Shown here: in pieces, positions 36,882 to 44,950 of the stretch
Numbering within the stretch: the first letter of the stretch is position 1
How the letters are laid out: the number at the start of each line of letters is the position of its first letter
Origin: an uncultured Paracoccaceae bacterium
GTDB taxonomy: Bacteria > Pseudomonadota > Alphaproteobacteria > Rhodobacterales > Rhodobacteraceae
Direction of reading: 5' to 3'
DNA: 64,000 nucleotides
NCBI GenBank assembly: GCA_947503175.1
Contig: CANNCO010000001.1
Coordinates: 682,001-746,000, forward strand
Notes under the pieces: model-generated
Told to the model about the DNA's origin: nothing
Databases searched by the model: none
What the model saw: the letters and a program-made list of their open reading frames with translations, nothing else
Position numbers and translations under genes: made by a program

Positions 36882-37465
36882 GATCTCTTTCCCTTTGGCT
36901 TAGTCTTGGTCCCGTGTTTTGCCGCGAACTGCTGCCAGGCGGGCAGGTTTTCGGGATAATCGGCGGGCATCAGAATGCTGCCCACGCTCACGCGGTTGGC
37001 CTTGGCCAGCGCGCCGTCATACTCGGCGACCGGGACATAATAGAGGAAGCTGATAGAGCGTCTGGCAAAGCGCCACTGCCCGTCCTCGACCCGGTACTCA
37101 TCGTCGTACTTCATCGCCGCCAGGCTATGCGTGCCGTTGGGTGTGGTCTCCGCATGGCTCAGCAGGAGGCCCGAAGCGGCGCTGTCGGAGCCGCGATCAA
37201 AGCGGATGATATGGTCATGGGTCCAGTGATATCCCGGCCCCCGGATCGCCAGGATTCTCGCGAACATCTCCAGCACCGCCGCGCGCCCCTTGGCATGCAT
37301 CACCCCGCTTGTGCTGTCGAACACCGCATCGCGGGTGAAAAGCGCGGCCAGATGCTCCATGTCATGCTCATCACAGGCGATCGCATAGCGGCTGACGAGA
37401 TTCCCGATCTCGACCCTGGCTTCCAACCGGTCCACGCGCGCCCGCAGCGCTTCAAGCTCCGTCAT
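36878..37465 (-). CDS. SnoaL-like / nuclear transport factor 2-like protein
   Basis: 195 residues with a short coiled start (LEALRARVDRLEARVEIGNL) and a SnoaL-type cone fold, e.g. SRYAIACDEHDMEHLAALFT and WRFARRSISFLYYVP. Ring-hydroxylating oxygenase small subunits share this fold, and the 4-base overlap with the Rieske gene suggests it may serve as that partner. Alternatively it is an isomerase or dehydratase. Confidence 0.8.
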   Translation of the reverse strand: MTELEALRARVDRLEARVEIGNLVSRYAIACDEHDMEHLAALFTRDAVFDSTSGVMHAKGRAAVLEMFARILAIRGPGYHWTHDHIIRFDRGSDSAASGLLLSHAETTPNGTHSLAAMKYDDEYRVEDGQWRFARRSISFLYYVPVAEYDGALAKANRVSVGSILMPADYPENLPAWQQFAAKHGTKTKPKGKRS

Positions 37466-37468
37466 ATC

Positions 37469-38764
37469 TCACCTCCCATAGACCAGTTCCGGCAACCAGG
37501 TTGCGATCCAGGGCTGCCAGATCAGCAGCCCGACCATGACCAGCATGGCGACGACGAAGGGCGCAGCCCCCACGCAGACATCGCGAAACGGCGCGCCCTT
37601 ATCCCGGATGCCCTGCACCACGAACAGGTTCACCCCGATGGGCGGTGTGATCAGTGCGGTTTCCATCAACAGTACCACGAGGATGCCGAACCAGACCGGA
37701 TCGAACCCCATCGACGTGACCAGCGGAAACACCACCCCGATGGTCGTCAGCATCATCGAGAATGTCTCCATGAACATGCCGATGATCAGGTAGAACAGCA
37801 CAACGATCAGGATCAGTTGCAGGGGCGTCAGGCCCAGCTCGCCGATAAACGCGCTGGCCGCCTGAATGGCGCCGAAAAACCCCACGACGATGTTCAGGAT
37901 CATCGCGGCGAAGATGATCAGCATGATCATCGAAGTAGTGCGCACCGTGCCCTCGAACGCTGCCATCAGCATCGCGCCCGAGAGCGACCGGTTCAGCGCC
38001 GCAAGGATCAGCGACAGGACCACGCCGATGGACGCGGCCTCGGTCGGGGTCGCCCATCCCAGATAGATCGTGCCGATCACGCCCAGAAAGATCACGCCGG
38101 GCGGGATCAGATCGATCAGCGCCCGAAACCGCTTACCCCAACTGGCGGAAATGCGGTCACCGCCCATATCTGGCCGGATCAGACAGACGAGGAGGATCAT
38201 CAAAGAAAAGAACCCGGCCAGCAGAACGCCCGGAATAACCCCCGCCAGATACAGTTCGGGCACGGATGTCTGGGTCAGGACTCCATAGACGATCAACAAG
38301 ACCGAGGGCGGGATCAGGATGCCAAGCGTGCCGCCCGCCGCGACGGAACCCAGAAACAGCGGCTCGTTATAGCGGTGCCGTTTGATCTCGGGGTGGGCGA
38401 CGGTACCGATGGTGGCCGCGGTGGCGACCGACGAACCGGAGGTGGCGGCGAAAACCGCCGAGGTGCCGATATTGGAGTGCATCAGACCACCGGGCAGCCA
38501 GCTCATCCATTTGGCGACCGCATTGTACATTTTTGCAGCCATCCCCGAACGCAGGTTGATCTCGCCCAGCAGGATGAAGAGCGGGATCGACAGGAGCAGG
38601 TACTGGTTCGACTTCTCCCAGAGGAACCCGCCGAAGGTTCGCTGCAACCGCCCGTCATTCCAGAAGAAATCCATCACGATCGCAAGGTTGCCAAGGATCG
38701 CCGCCACCGGCAGGGACAGAAGGATCAGCACGATGAGACCCAGAATGAAGGCGGTGGGTTTCAT
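37469..38764 (-). CDS. TRAP transporter large permease (DctM-like)
   Basis: 431 residues, about 12 membrane spans, with DctM blocks IPLFILLGEINLRSGMA, GTSAVFAATSGSSVATAATIG, GILIPPSVLLIVYGVLT and WATPTEAASIGVV. It forms the sodium-coupled channel for the organic acid substrate. ATG 38764 overlaps the DctQ stop by 4 bases; longer starts are within DctQ. It lies 3 bases before the SnoaL-like gene. Confidence 0.92.
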   Translation of the reverse strand: MKPTAFILGLIVLILLSLPVAAILGNLAIVMDFFWNDGRLQRTFGGFLWEKSNQYLLLSIPLFILLGEINLRSGMAAKMYNAVAKWMSWLPGGLMHSNIGTSAVFAATSGSSVATAATIGTVAHPEIKRHRYNEPLFLGSVAAGGTLGILIPPSVLLIVYGVLTQTSVPELYLAGVIPGVLLAGFFSLMILLVCLIRPDMGGDRISASWGKRFRALIDLIPPGVIFLGVIGTIYLGWATPTEAASIGVVLSLILAALNRSLSGAMLMAAFEGTVRTTSMIMLIIFAAMILNIVVGFFGAIQAASAFIGELGLTPLQLILIVVLFYLIIGMFMETFSMMLTTIGVVFPLVTSMGFDPVWFGILVVLLMETALITPPIGVNLFVVQGIRDKGAPFRDVCVGAAPFVVAMLVMVGLLIWQPWIATWLPELVYGR

Positions 38765-39324
38765 CGGTCCGCCCCGTCTTCCTGCCCCGTGGCATGGGGG
38801 ATGCCCGCGACCTGCGCAACCTCGCTCAACCGGCCCCGCATGAGCAGAACCACCGTGTAGATGATCAGAAATCCGATGCAGATCAGGAAAAAGGCCAGGC
38901 CCGACAGCCAGAGCGCCTGTGGGATCCAGAGCGGCGTCTGAAGCGTGGTCCGGGCCCGCGCGTCGAACAGCAACGTGTCGTCGAGCGTCAGCCAAGCGCG
39001 ATAGGTGAGCACCCCCACGAACAGCCCCATAGACAGCATCGCCAGGATATCCGCGATGGCCCTGAGCCGTGGCCCGAAACGCTGATACGCCACATCGATC
39101 CGCACGTGAGCGCGCTCAAAGAGCACAAAGCAAAAGCCCCAGGTGGTCGCCACGGCGAAAACATATCCGGAGATCTCATAGACCCCCGGTATCGACATCT
39201 GAAACAGGTTCCGCAGCGCCACATCAAGCGTCGTGGCAAACGCAATCAGCAGATAGCCTGCGCCGAACAGCCTAACGCTTTGCCGCGAGATGCCGTATAG
39301 AAAACCGTGGATACGTTCCATCAT
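38761..39324 (-). CDS. TRAP transporter small permease (DctQ-like)
   Basis: 187 residues with four predicted membrane spans and the DctQ pattern DVALRNLFQMSIPGVYEIS and FVLFERAHVRIDV. It joins the DctM-like subunit in the inner membrane. Confidence 0.92.
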   Translation of the reverse strand: MMERIHGFLYGISRQSVRLFGAGYLLIAFATTLDVALRNLFQMSIPGVYEISGYVFAVATTWGFCFVLFERAHVRIDVAYQRFGPRLRAIADILAMLSMGLFVGVLTYRAWLTLDDTLLFDARARTTLQTPLWIPQALWLSGLAFFLICIGFLIIYTVVLLMRGRLSEVAQVAGIPHATGQEDGADR

Positions 39325-39370
39325 GGGTCAGCCCCGGCCGCGGCGCGACATTGCCATGGCCGGGACCTGA

Positions 39371-40447
39371 TCAGAGCCGCGCCTCATAGCCCAGAAGCGC
39401 CCCGATGGTGGCGTTCCAGTTTTCCACACAGCCGGGTGAGCGTGCCTCGCAGCGCGCGGCCCAGTTGGCGATGACCCCGTCCTCGATCGAGGCGCGCAGG
39501 GCCTCCATCGCCTCCGGTGTCAGGGTGATCTGGGACAGTCCACCGGTTTCGCCCCGGTCACAGGGCCCATCGGCCATGCAGGCTATGCCATCTGCGCTTT
39601 CATCCGCCGTCGCGGCCCACATCGTCTCCTCCAGAACAGCGACCTCGGCCTCGATCACTGCGCGCTCTTCGTCGGTCAGACTGTTCCACGTGTCGTTGTT
39701 CACCGCCAGAAACGATGCGGTGTAGCCGAGCGAGACCTGCACATCATGGCTCGCGCCCTGATACCAGCTTGCGCTATAGGCCGAGAGCGTGCCCGTGGCG
39801 CCGCAATCAAGCGCGCCGCGCTCGAGGCTGGGCAACACCTCCCCGAAGGAGACGGCGACCGGGACGGCGTTCAGGGTTTCGGTGATGAAATCGCCCATCG
39901 ACGCGCCGAAACTGCGGACATTGAGACCTTCGAAAGCGTCGAGACCAACCTCGTCCGGCGTGCCCTCGGGCATGTTGCAGTAGAGATGCGTCTCGGGCCA
40001 CGCATAGAGCATCAGGATATGGGAGTTGAAAAGCTCCCGGAATTCGGCCTCCAGAACAGGCCTGTAGACCTCCATGACCTGCCGGAAGCTCTCCAGATCC
40101 GGCGTCACCCCGGCCAGATCCGAACCTTCGATCACCGGGCTGTCTCCGGCCACGTAGAGAAAGACGCCATGGGCGAAGTCGAACGCGCCCGAGCGGAGCT
40201 CGCGCATGACGGTGGTGCCGTCCATGCCCAGTTCGGTAAGCGGGCGCGCGGTGGCGGTCAGCATTCCGCCGGAGGCCGCAGGCAGTTGTTCATCCCAAAA
40301 CGGTTGTTCGCGTTCCTGCCAGTGCGTCAACACCCCCCATGTGCCCACAACGGAGAAATCCCGGGCCTCCTGGGCCGCGGATGGGGCCGCCGTGGCGATC
40401 AGGGCTGCGGTGGCGAGCCCGGCAGCGTTGCGTTTAATGCGGTTCAT
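39371..40447 (-). CDS. TRAP transporter substrate-binding protein (DctP-like)
   Basis: 358 residues with a signal peptide (AGLATAALIATAAPSAA, then QEARDF) and DctP-type features including GLNVRSFGA and SLERGALDCGATGTLSAYSAS. It captures the substrate in the periplasm. ATG 40447 has GGGAGGAA upstream. First gene of the TRAP-SnoaL-Rieske operon. Several paired cysteines in the C-terminal third (CMADGPCDRG, CEARSPGC) could form disulfides. Confidence 0.92.
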   Translation of the reverse strand: MNRIKRNAAGLATAALIATAAPSAAQEARDFSVVGTWGVLTHWQEREQPFWDEQLPAASGGMLTATARPLTELGMDGTTVMRELRSGAFDFAHGVFLYVAGDSPVIEGSDLAGVTPDLESFRQVMEVYRPVLEAEFRELFNSHILMLYAWPETHLYCNMPEGTPDEVGLDAFEGLNVRSFGASMGDFITETLNAVPVAVSFGEVLPSLERGALDCGATGTLSAYSASWYQGASHDVQVSLGYTASFLAVNNDTWNSLTDEERAVIEAEVAVLEETMWAATADESADGIACMADGPCDRGETGGLSQITLTPEAMEALRASIEDGVIANWAARCEARSPGCVENWNATIGALLGYEARL

Positions 40448-40847
40448 CTTGGTTCCTCCCAGAAGCGTGCGAGCGACACGTTTAGCGGTGTCTTGGATGC
40501 GGTACAGGTCCCTCCATAGCTTTACATTCACATCAATTCAATTCGGTTCGTTGTAATACGGGAGGAAGAACCGGCTTGCCGACGATGCAAAGCAAGGATG
40601 TGAACATGGACCTTGGGATTGCCGGGCGTCGGGCGATCGTCTGCGGATCGTCGCGCGGGGGGGGCGGGCGCGGGCCTGTGCCGAGCGGTCTGTTGTCCGG
40701 GCTCGTCAGGAGTTGTCCCGGGAAACCCGCCCATTCGCCGCCAATTGCCTGTCTGTGCCCGGGGCAGGGTGGCGGTATGACGACCGCATGCGTAATATGC
40801 GCCCTGCAGGCTCACTCCGATAAAGGGTAAGCGCGGGAGATTGTCGA
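40448..40847. other. Intergenic region with TRAP promoter, SDR remnant and dusA leader
   Basis: 400 bases without an intact gene. The left part is AT-rich and holds the TTACATTCA motif (40523-40531) before the TRAP operon; the middle holds the start of a broken SDR gene; the right part precedes dusA with a GGGAG-like box. No terminator was recognised. Confidence 0.6.
40606..40685 (+). pseudogene. N-terminal remnant of an SDR gene, frameshifted at a G8 run
   Basis: The frame from ATG 40606 reads MDLGIAGRRAIVCGSSRG, the typical beginning of a FabG-like SDR with its nucleotide-binding loop. A run of eight G (40657-40664) follows, and the SDR-like continuation RACAE appears in a different frame. 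After about 27 codons the resemblance ends; no catalytic region follows before dusA. This is a truncated, frameshifted leftover. Confidence 0.65.
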
Positions 40848-41852
40848 ATGCCCTTGAACGCAGCCACCACGGCCGCCCGGCTGTCCATCGCCCCGATGAT
40901 GGATTGGACCGACCGCCATTGCCGGATGCTCCACCGCATCATGAGCAGGCACACGCTGCTCTATACCGAGATGGTGACGGCACCCGCTCTGGTCCGCGGA
41001 GGGGCGCGGCACCTCCTGCGGTTCGATCCCGCCGAGCATCCCGTTGCGCTGCAACTGGGCGGGTCCGAGCCGGGCGAACTGGCCGAAGCTGCCGCGATGG
41101 GCGCGGAAGAGGGCTATGACGAGATCAACCTGAATATCGGCTGCCCCTCCGACCGGGTGCAATCGGGCTGCTTCGGCGCGGTTCTGATGGAGCAGCCCGC
41201 GCTTGTCGCCAGATGCGCCGCTGCCATGATTGCCGCTCAACCGCGCGAGGTCACGGTCAAATGCCGCATCGGCGTCGACGATCAGGACCCCGAAACCGTC
41301 CTCCCCGATTTCCTGCGCCATATCCGCGACGCAGGCGTCACCCGCGTTGCCATCCACGCCCGCAAGGCCTGGCTTCAGGGGCTCAGCCCCAAGGAAAACC
41401 GCGATATCCCGCCGCTCGACTATCCGCTTGTTCTGAAAATGAAAGAGCGCTTTCCCGATCTGCATGTCTCGGTCAATGGCGGCATCACCTCGCTCGATCA
41501 GGCCGAGGCGTTTCTGCGTGACGGCCTCGACGGCGTGATGATCGGGCGCGCCGCCTATCACACGCCATCGGACATCCTGCTCGACGCGGACCGGCGCATC
41601 TTCGGCGATGCCAAGCCGCCCCTGACGCCGCATCAAGTCGTTCGCGCCATGCTGCCCCATATCGCCGCGCATCTGGATGAAGGCGGGCGGCTTCACAACG
41701 TCACCCGGCACATGCTGGGCCTTTTCGCGGGACGCCCGGGCGCGCGCCAGTGGCGGCGGACCCTGTCCGAAGAGACGCACAAACCCGGGGCAGGGGTCGC
41801 GGTGGTCGAGGACGCGCTCAAGGCGCTTCCCCCGGTCAGCCACGCTGCATGA
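40848..41852 (+). CDS. dusA: tRNA-dihydrouridine synthase DusA
   Basis: 334 residues. The TIM-barrel flavoprotein shows SIAPMMDWTDRHCR at the start, INLNIGCPSDRVQSG, TVKCRIGVDD and IHARKAWLQGLSPKENR, the last being characteristic of DusA. It reduces uridine at D-loop positions 20/20a of tRNA using FMN. The family's catalytic cysteine normally lies in FGACLM; here that residue is Val112 (FGAVLM) and a cysteine is four residues earlier (C108). The gene overlaps the next by 4 bases. Confidence 0.9.
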   Translation: MPLNAATTAARLSIAPMMDWTDRHCRMLHRIMSRHTLLYTEMVTAPALVRGGARHLLRFDPAEHPVALQLGGSEPGELAEAAAMGAEEGYDEINLNIGCPSDRVQSGCFGAVLMEQPALVARCAAAMIAAQPREVTVKCRIGVDDQDPETVLPDFLRHIRDAGVTRVAIHARKAWLQGLSPKENRDIPPLDYPLVLKMKERFPDLHVSVNGGITSLDQAEAFLRDGLDGVMIGRAAYHTPSDILLDADRRIFGDAKPPLTPHQVVRAMLPHIAAHLDEGGRLHNVTRHMLGLFAGRPGARQWRRTLSEETHKPGAGVAVVEDALKALPPVSHAA

Positions 41853-42625
41853 GCGATCTGAACGCGCTGGGATGGCAGGTCTTCGATCCTGACGACCGCA
41901 CCCTGAAATGGGCGAAAGCGGCACTTCCTGCGGCCCGGTCTTCCGTGTCCGATCCCGCCAATGCGCACTGGCTGCGCTGTGGCGGGACATGGTTCGTGGG
42001 TGTCGATGCGCTTCCCAACGCCGCTGACGGGAGCATCGCGGGCGTTCCGCTCGCCGGGCCCGCGCTCGATCACCTCAAGGCCACGGGCGATACCCCGCCC
42101 GGATGGCATGCCGCACAGGTCTCGGTGATCTACCTGGGCTACCCGCAACCCGGTTCTGAAGAGACCGACGCCGCCTTCCGCTTTCGCCGCGACCGGGACG
42201 CGGCCCATGTGGACGGGCTTCTGCCCATCGGCCCCAACCGCGCCCGGATGATGCGCGAACCCCACGGGTTTGTCCTTGGCCTGCCGCTCACCGATGCCGA
42301 TCGGAACGCATCCCCCATGACCGTCTGGACGGGCAGCCATCACATTATCCGCGAAACCTTCGCAAACGCCTTCGCGGATCGCCCTGTCTCGGACTGGCCG
42401 GATATCGACCTGACGGATGTCTATCGGACCGCCCGCCGCAAGGTGTTCGAGACCTGTGAAAGGCATGTCCTACACGTCGCTCCGGGCGGCTCCTATCTTG
42501 TTCACAGGATGGCGCTTCACGGTGTCGCGCGCTGGGCCGACGGCGCGCAGGCGGCACCCGAAGGCCGCATGATTGCCTATTTCCGACCTCAGGTTTCTTT
42601 GAATCACTGGCTTTTTTCGCCCTGA
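41849..42625 (+). CDS. 2-oxoglutarate/Fe(II) oxygenase-like (PhyH superfamily) protein
   Basis: 258 residues. The pattern suggests a phytanoyl-CoA dioxygenase-like fold: HVDG (H120, D122) as the first iron ligands, PLTDADRNASPMTVWTGSHH, then a distal His in VHRMALHG (H219 or H224) and an Arg in EGRMIAYFRPQ (R240) for 2-oxoglutarate. It is translationally coupled to dusA through ATGA. The substrate is unknown; a link to tRNA modification is possible but unproven. Confidence 0.65.
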   Translation: MSDLNALGWQVFDPDDRTLKWAKAALPAARSSVSDPANAHWLRCGGTWFVGVDALPNAADGSIAGVPLAGPALDHLKATGDTPPGWHAAQVSVIYLGYPQPGSEETDAAFRFRRDRDAAHVDGLLPIGPNRARMMREPHGFVLGLPLTDADRNASPMTVWTGSHHIIRETFANAFADRPVSDWPDIDLTDVYRTARRKVFETCERHVLHVAPGGSYLVHRMALHGVARWADGAQAAPEGRMIAYFRPQVSLNHWLFSP

Positions 42626-42747
42626 AAGCAGCGGCCTGAGTCCTGCGACTGTCGCGAAGACACCCACAATCCGCCCGGACGCTGCCCTCACCCGAACACG
42701 ACCGGGCGCTATCCTTGACCCTGTAGTGAGTGTGTATGTGGCCAGTG

Positions 42748-42785
42748 CCCGGCATGATCGCCTCAGATCATGCCGGGTTTGTTTT
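42748..42785 (+). terminator. Rho-independent terminator
   Basis: A perfect 12-base-pair stem, CCCGGCATGATC pairing with GATCATGCCGGG around a 6-base loop, is followed by TTTGTTTT. It ends the dusA transcript 120 bases after the last stop and stands before the convergent DUF1289 gene. Confidence 0.9.
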
Positions 42786-42834
42786 CATCATGTTTACGAG
42801 TGTTCTGTTTGGGGTTCGCCGGTGCGACTGAATG

Positions 42835-43065
42835 CTATCGCTTCAGCCGCGCCGCGCGGCCGCCCCTGCGGGTCTTGGGTGCGGGCTCGCGCGTCGGCAG
42901 TTCCAGCATGACCGCGGCCCGGGCCTCCGGGCTCATCCGCGACCAGTGGGTGATCTCGTCGATCGACCGGGCACAGCCGGTGCACAGCCGCGTCACCGGA
43001 TGGACCACGCAAACATTGATGCACGGGCTTTCGATCTCGTTTCTTTTCCAGACCGGTTCGTTCAT
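42835..43065 (-). CDS. DUF1289 family protein
   Basis: 76 residues with the family's cysteine pattern SPCINVCVVHPVTRLCTGC and the following SIDEITHWSRMS, which probably binds a metal or Fe-S cluster. The tail is basic (KTRRGGRAARLKR). It overlaps ruvX by 4 bases. Function is unknown. Confidence 0.9.
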   Translation of the reverse strand: MNEPVWKRNEIESPCINVCVVHPVTRLCTGCARSIDEITHWSRMSPEARAAVMLELPTREPAPKTRRGGRAARLKR

Positions 43066-43538
43066 CTCGCCCGTCCCAAATGCGCCAGACGATCCAGCGC
43101 GCCCTGCAGAATATAGCCCGCCGCCACGTGGTCGATCACCTGATTGCGACGCGCGCGCGACGTATCCGCCTCCAGAAGCGCACGTTCCGCTGCAACCGTA
43201 GATAGCCGCTCATCCCAGAAGGCAAGGGGCAGGAGGGTCAGCCGCTCCAGATTTCGGGCGAAGGCGCGGGCGGATTGGCAGCGCGGTCCCTCGGTCCCGT
43301 CCATGTTCATCGGCAGACCGATCACGATCCCGACCAGCCCGCGATCCTCGGCGATCTCGATGATCCGGGCGGCATCGGCGGTGAACTTCGTCCGGCGGAT
43401 CGTTTCCAGGGGGGTCGCGACGCTGCGCATCCCGTCCGAGACGGCAACGCCGATCGTCTTGGTGCCCAGATCAAGCCCGGCCAGCGCGCCAGCCGGGGGC
43501 AGGGCTGTGGCAAGCGCGCCCATATCGGCGGCAATCAC
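43062..43538 (-). CDS. ruvX: Putative pre-16S rRNA nuclease / Holliday junction resolvase-like YqgF
   Basis: 158 residues with RNase H-like motifs: GLDLGTKTIGVAVSD (first Asp), IVIGLPMNMDGTEG, FWDERLST (Glu) and the last acid in VIDHVAAGYIL. The family matures the 5' end of 16S rRNA in E. coli. It overlaps ccmI upstream and the DUF1289 gene downstream by 4 bases. Confidence 0.92.
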   Translation of the reverse strand: MIAADMGALATALPPAGALAGLDLGTKTIGVAVSDGMRSVATPLETIRRTKFTADAARIIEIAEDRGLVGIVIGLPMNMDGTEGPRCQSARAFARNLERLTLLPLAFWDERLSTVAAERALLEADTSRARRNQVIDHVAAGYILQGALDRLAHLGRAR

Positions 43539-44758
43539 TGCTCGACACCTGCATCCCGCGCAGCCTCAAGGATCGGAACCCGGCGGATATCGTCCGGAAA
43601 CACCCGCTGCGCCTCGGCCCAGACCGCGGCGGCGGCGCCCCGCTGCCCCAGCACGCCGTAAGCGCGGATCAGCCGCGCCCAGTCCTCGGGCGGGCCGCCT
43701 TCCGAGGCCAGCCGCTCGGACAGGCCCGAGACCATGCCCTCGATCATCTCCAGCCGCGCGGCGGGCGACATATCCCCGGCGGCGTCGATATCGTCCTGCG
43801 TCGGCCCGCGCATGTCAGTGAGGGGCGGCAGCACGAAATCCACGCCCGCCAGCCGTGCCAGTTCTTCGATCTGCGCCCGGATCGCGGGCACCCAGGGCTC
43901 GTCGGGCGCACTTTGGGTCAGAAGCGTCTGCCAGATGCGGAACGCCACATCCGGACGCCCGGTCTGCGCCGCCAGAAGCCCGGAGTAATACCGCGCCGTT
44001 CCGTTCCGGGGGTCGCGGTCCAGAACCTTAAGAAGCGCCGCCTCGGCCTCGGGCGAGACATAGCCGCCCGCCGCCAGCACCAGAAGATCGGCATAATCGG
44101 CATAGTCCACCGCCGTGGCCTCGTCGCCCAGAATCTCCAGCACCCGCGCCTGCGCCAGATGAGCGGCTCTGAAATCGCCCAGACCCGCCTCGTTCCGCGC
44201 CAGAAGCCTGTGACCCTGAAGATCGTCCGGACGCTCGGCAAGGGTTTCGCGCAACTGCGTCATCAGTTCCAGAAACCTCTGGTCCGGTTCCGCGCGGGGC
44301 GGTGTGTTCAGCGCCGCCTGCAACTCCGCCTCGGCCTGACCGGGGCGCATCTCGCGCGCCTCGTCGGCCATGGCGATCCGGCGCTCCAGCGGCAGGTCGG
44401 GATAACCGGGTGCGCCATAGGCCAGGTAAAGCGCATATGTCCCGCCCACCACGGACAGCGCGACGGCCGCGCCCATCACCCATGTGGCCGCGCGGGGCGC
44501 ATCGCCCTCGGCCACCGCTTCCTGCGCCAGCCGGTCGGCCTCCAGAAGCCTGCGGGACACTTCGGTCCGGATCACACCGGCCTCGGCCTCGGTCACCACA
44601 CCGCGCGCCAGGTCGCGTTCAACCTCGCTCAACTGGTCGCGATAGACCTGCACATCGAACGCGCCCGACCCTTCCACCGGCCCGCGCCGGGCCAGCGCCA
44701 GTAACAGCAAGACGGCGACAACAGCCGACAGGCCAAGGGCAACAAGCCAGAAGGTCAT
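43535..44758 (-). CDS. ccmI: Cytochrome c maturation protein CcmI
   Basis: 407 residues. The start MTFWLVALGLSAVVAVLLLL is a membrane span, followed by a cytoplasmic coiled part with YRDQLSEVERDLARG, a second span near residues 95-115 and a periplasmic TPR region (DPRNGTARYYSGLLAAQTGR and others). This is the CcmI layout, which holds apocytochrome c during haem attachment. ATG 44758 is chosen over 44788 by fit to the family start. Confidence 0.9.
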   Translation of the reverse strand: MTFWLVALGLSAVVAVLLLLALARRGPVEGSGAFDVQVYRDQLSEVERDLARGVVTEAEAGVIRTEVSRRLLEADRLAQEAVAEGDAPRAATWVMGAAVALSVVGGTYALYLAYGAPGYPDLPLERRIAMADEAREMRPGQAEAELQAALNTPPRAEPDQRFLELMTQLRETLAERPDDLQGHRLLARNEAGLGDFRAAHLAQARVLEILGDEATAVDYADYADLLVLAAGGYVSPEAEAALLKVLDRDPRNGTARYYSGLLAAQTGRPDVAFRIWQTLLTQSAPDEPWVPAIRAQIEELARLAGVDFVLPPLTDMRGPTQDDIDAAGDMSPAARLEMIEGMVSGLSERLASEGGPPEDWARLIRAYGVLGQRGAAAAVWAEAQRVFPDDIRRVPILEAARDAGVEQ

Positions 44759-44950
44759 GGGGCGATCCTCGTATTCATCCCACCCCATCTATAGTCCCCG
44801 TCGCCCGGGCAAAAGACCCGAACGGGAAAGCAGGAGGAACGCGATGTCGCATATCCGCCGCCATGCGCCGTTCTCAGCTTGGCAACGCGGCCCCCAACCG
44901 CCAAAAAGGATGCGCCGGAGACCTCCGGCCGCCAGACCCCGGGGACGCCC

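Noticed and set aside
42711-42785. Possible small RNA ending at the terminator
   Set aside because: A TTGACC is present but no -10 box at proper spacing; the terminator is explained by the dusA transcript.
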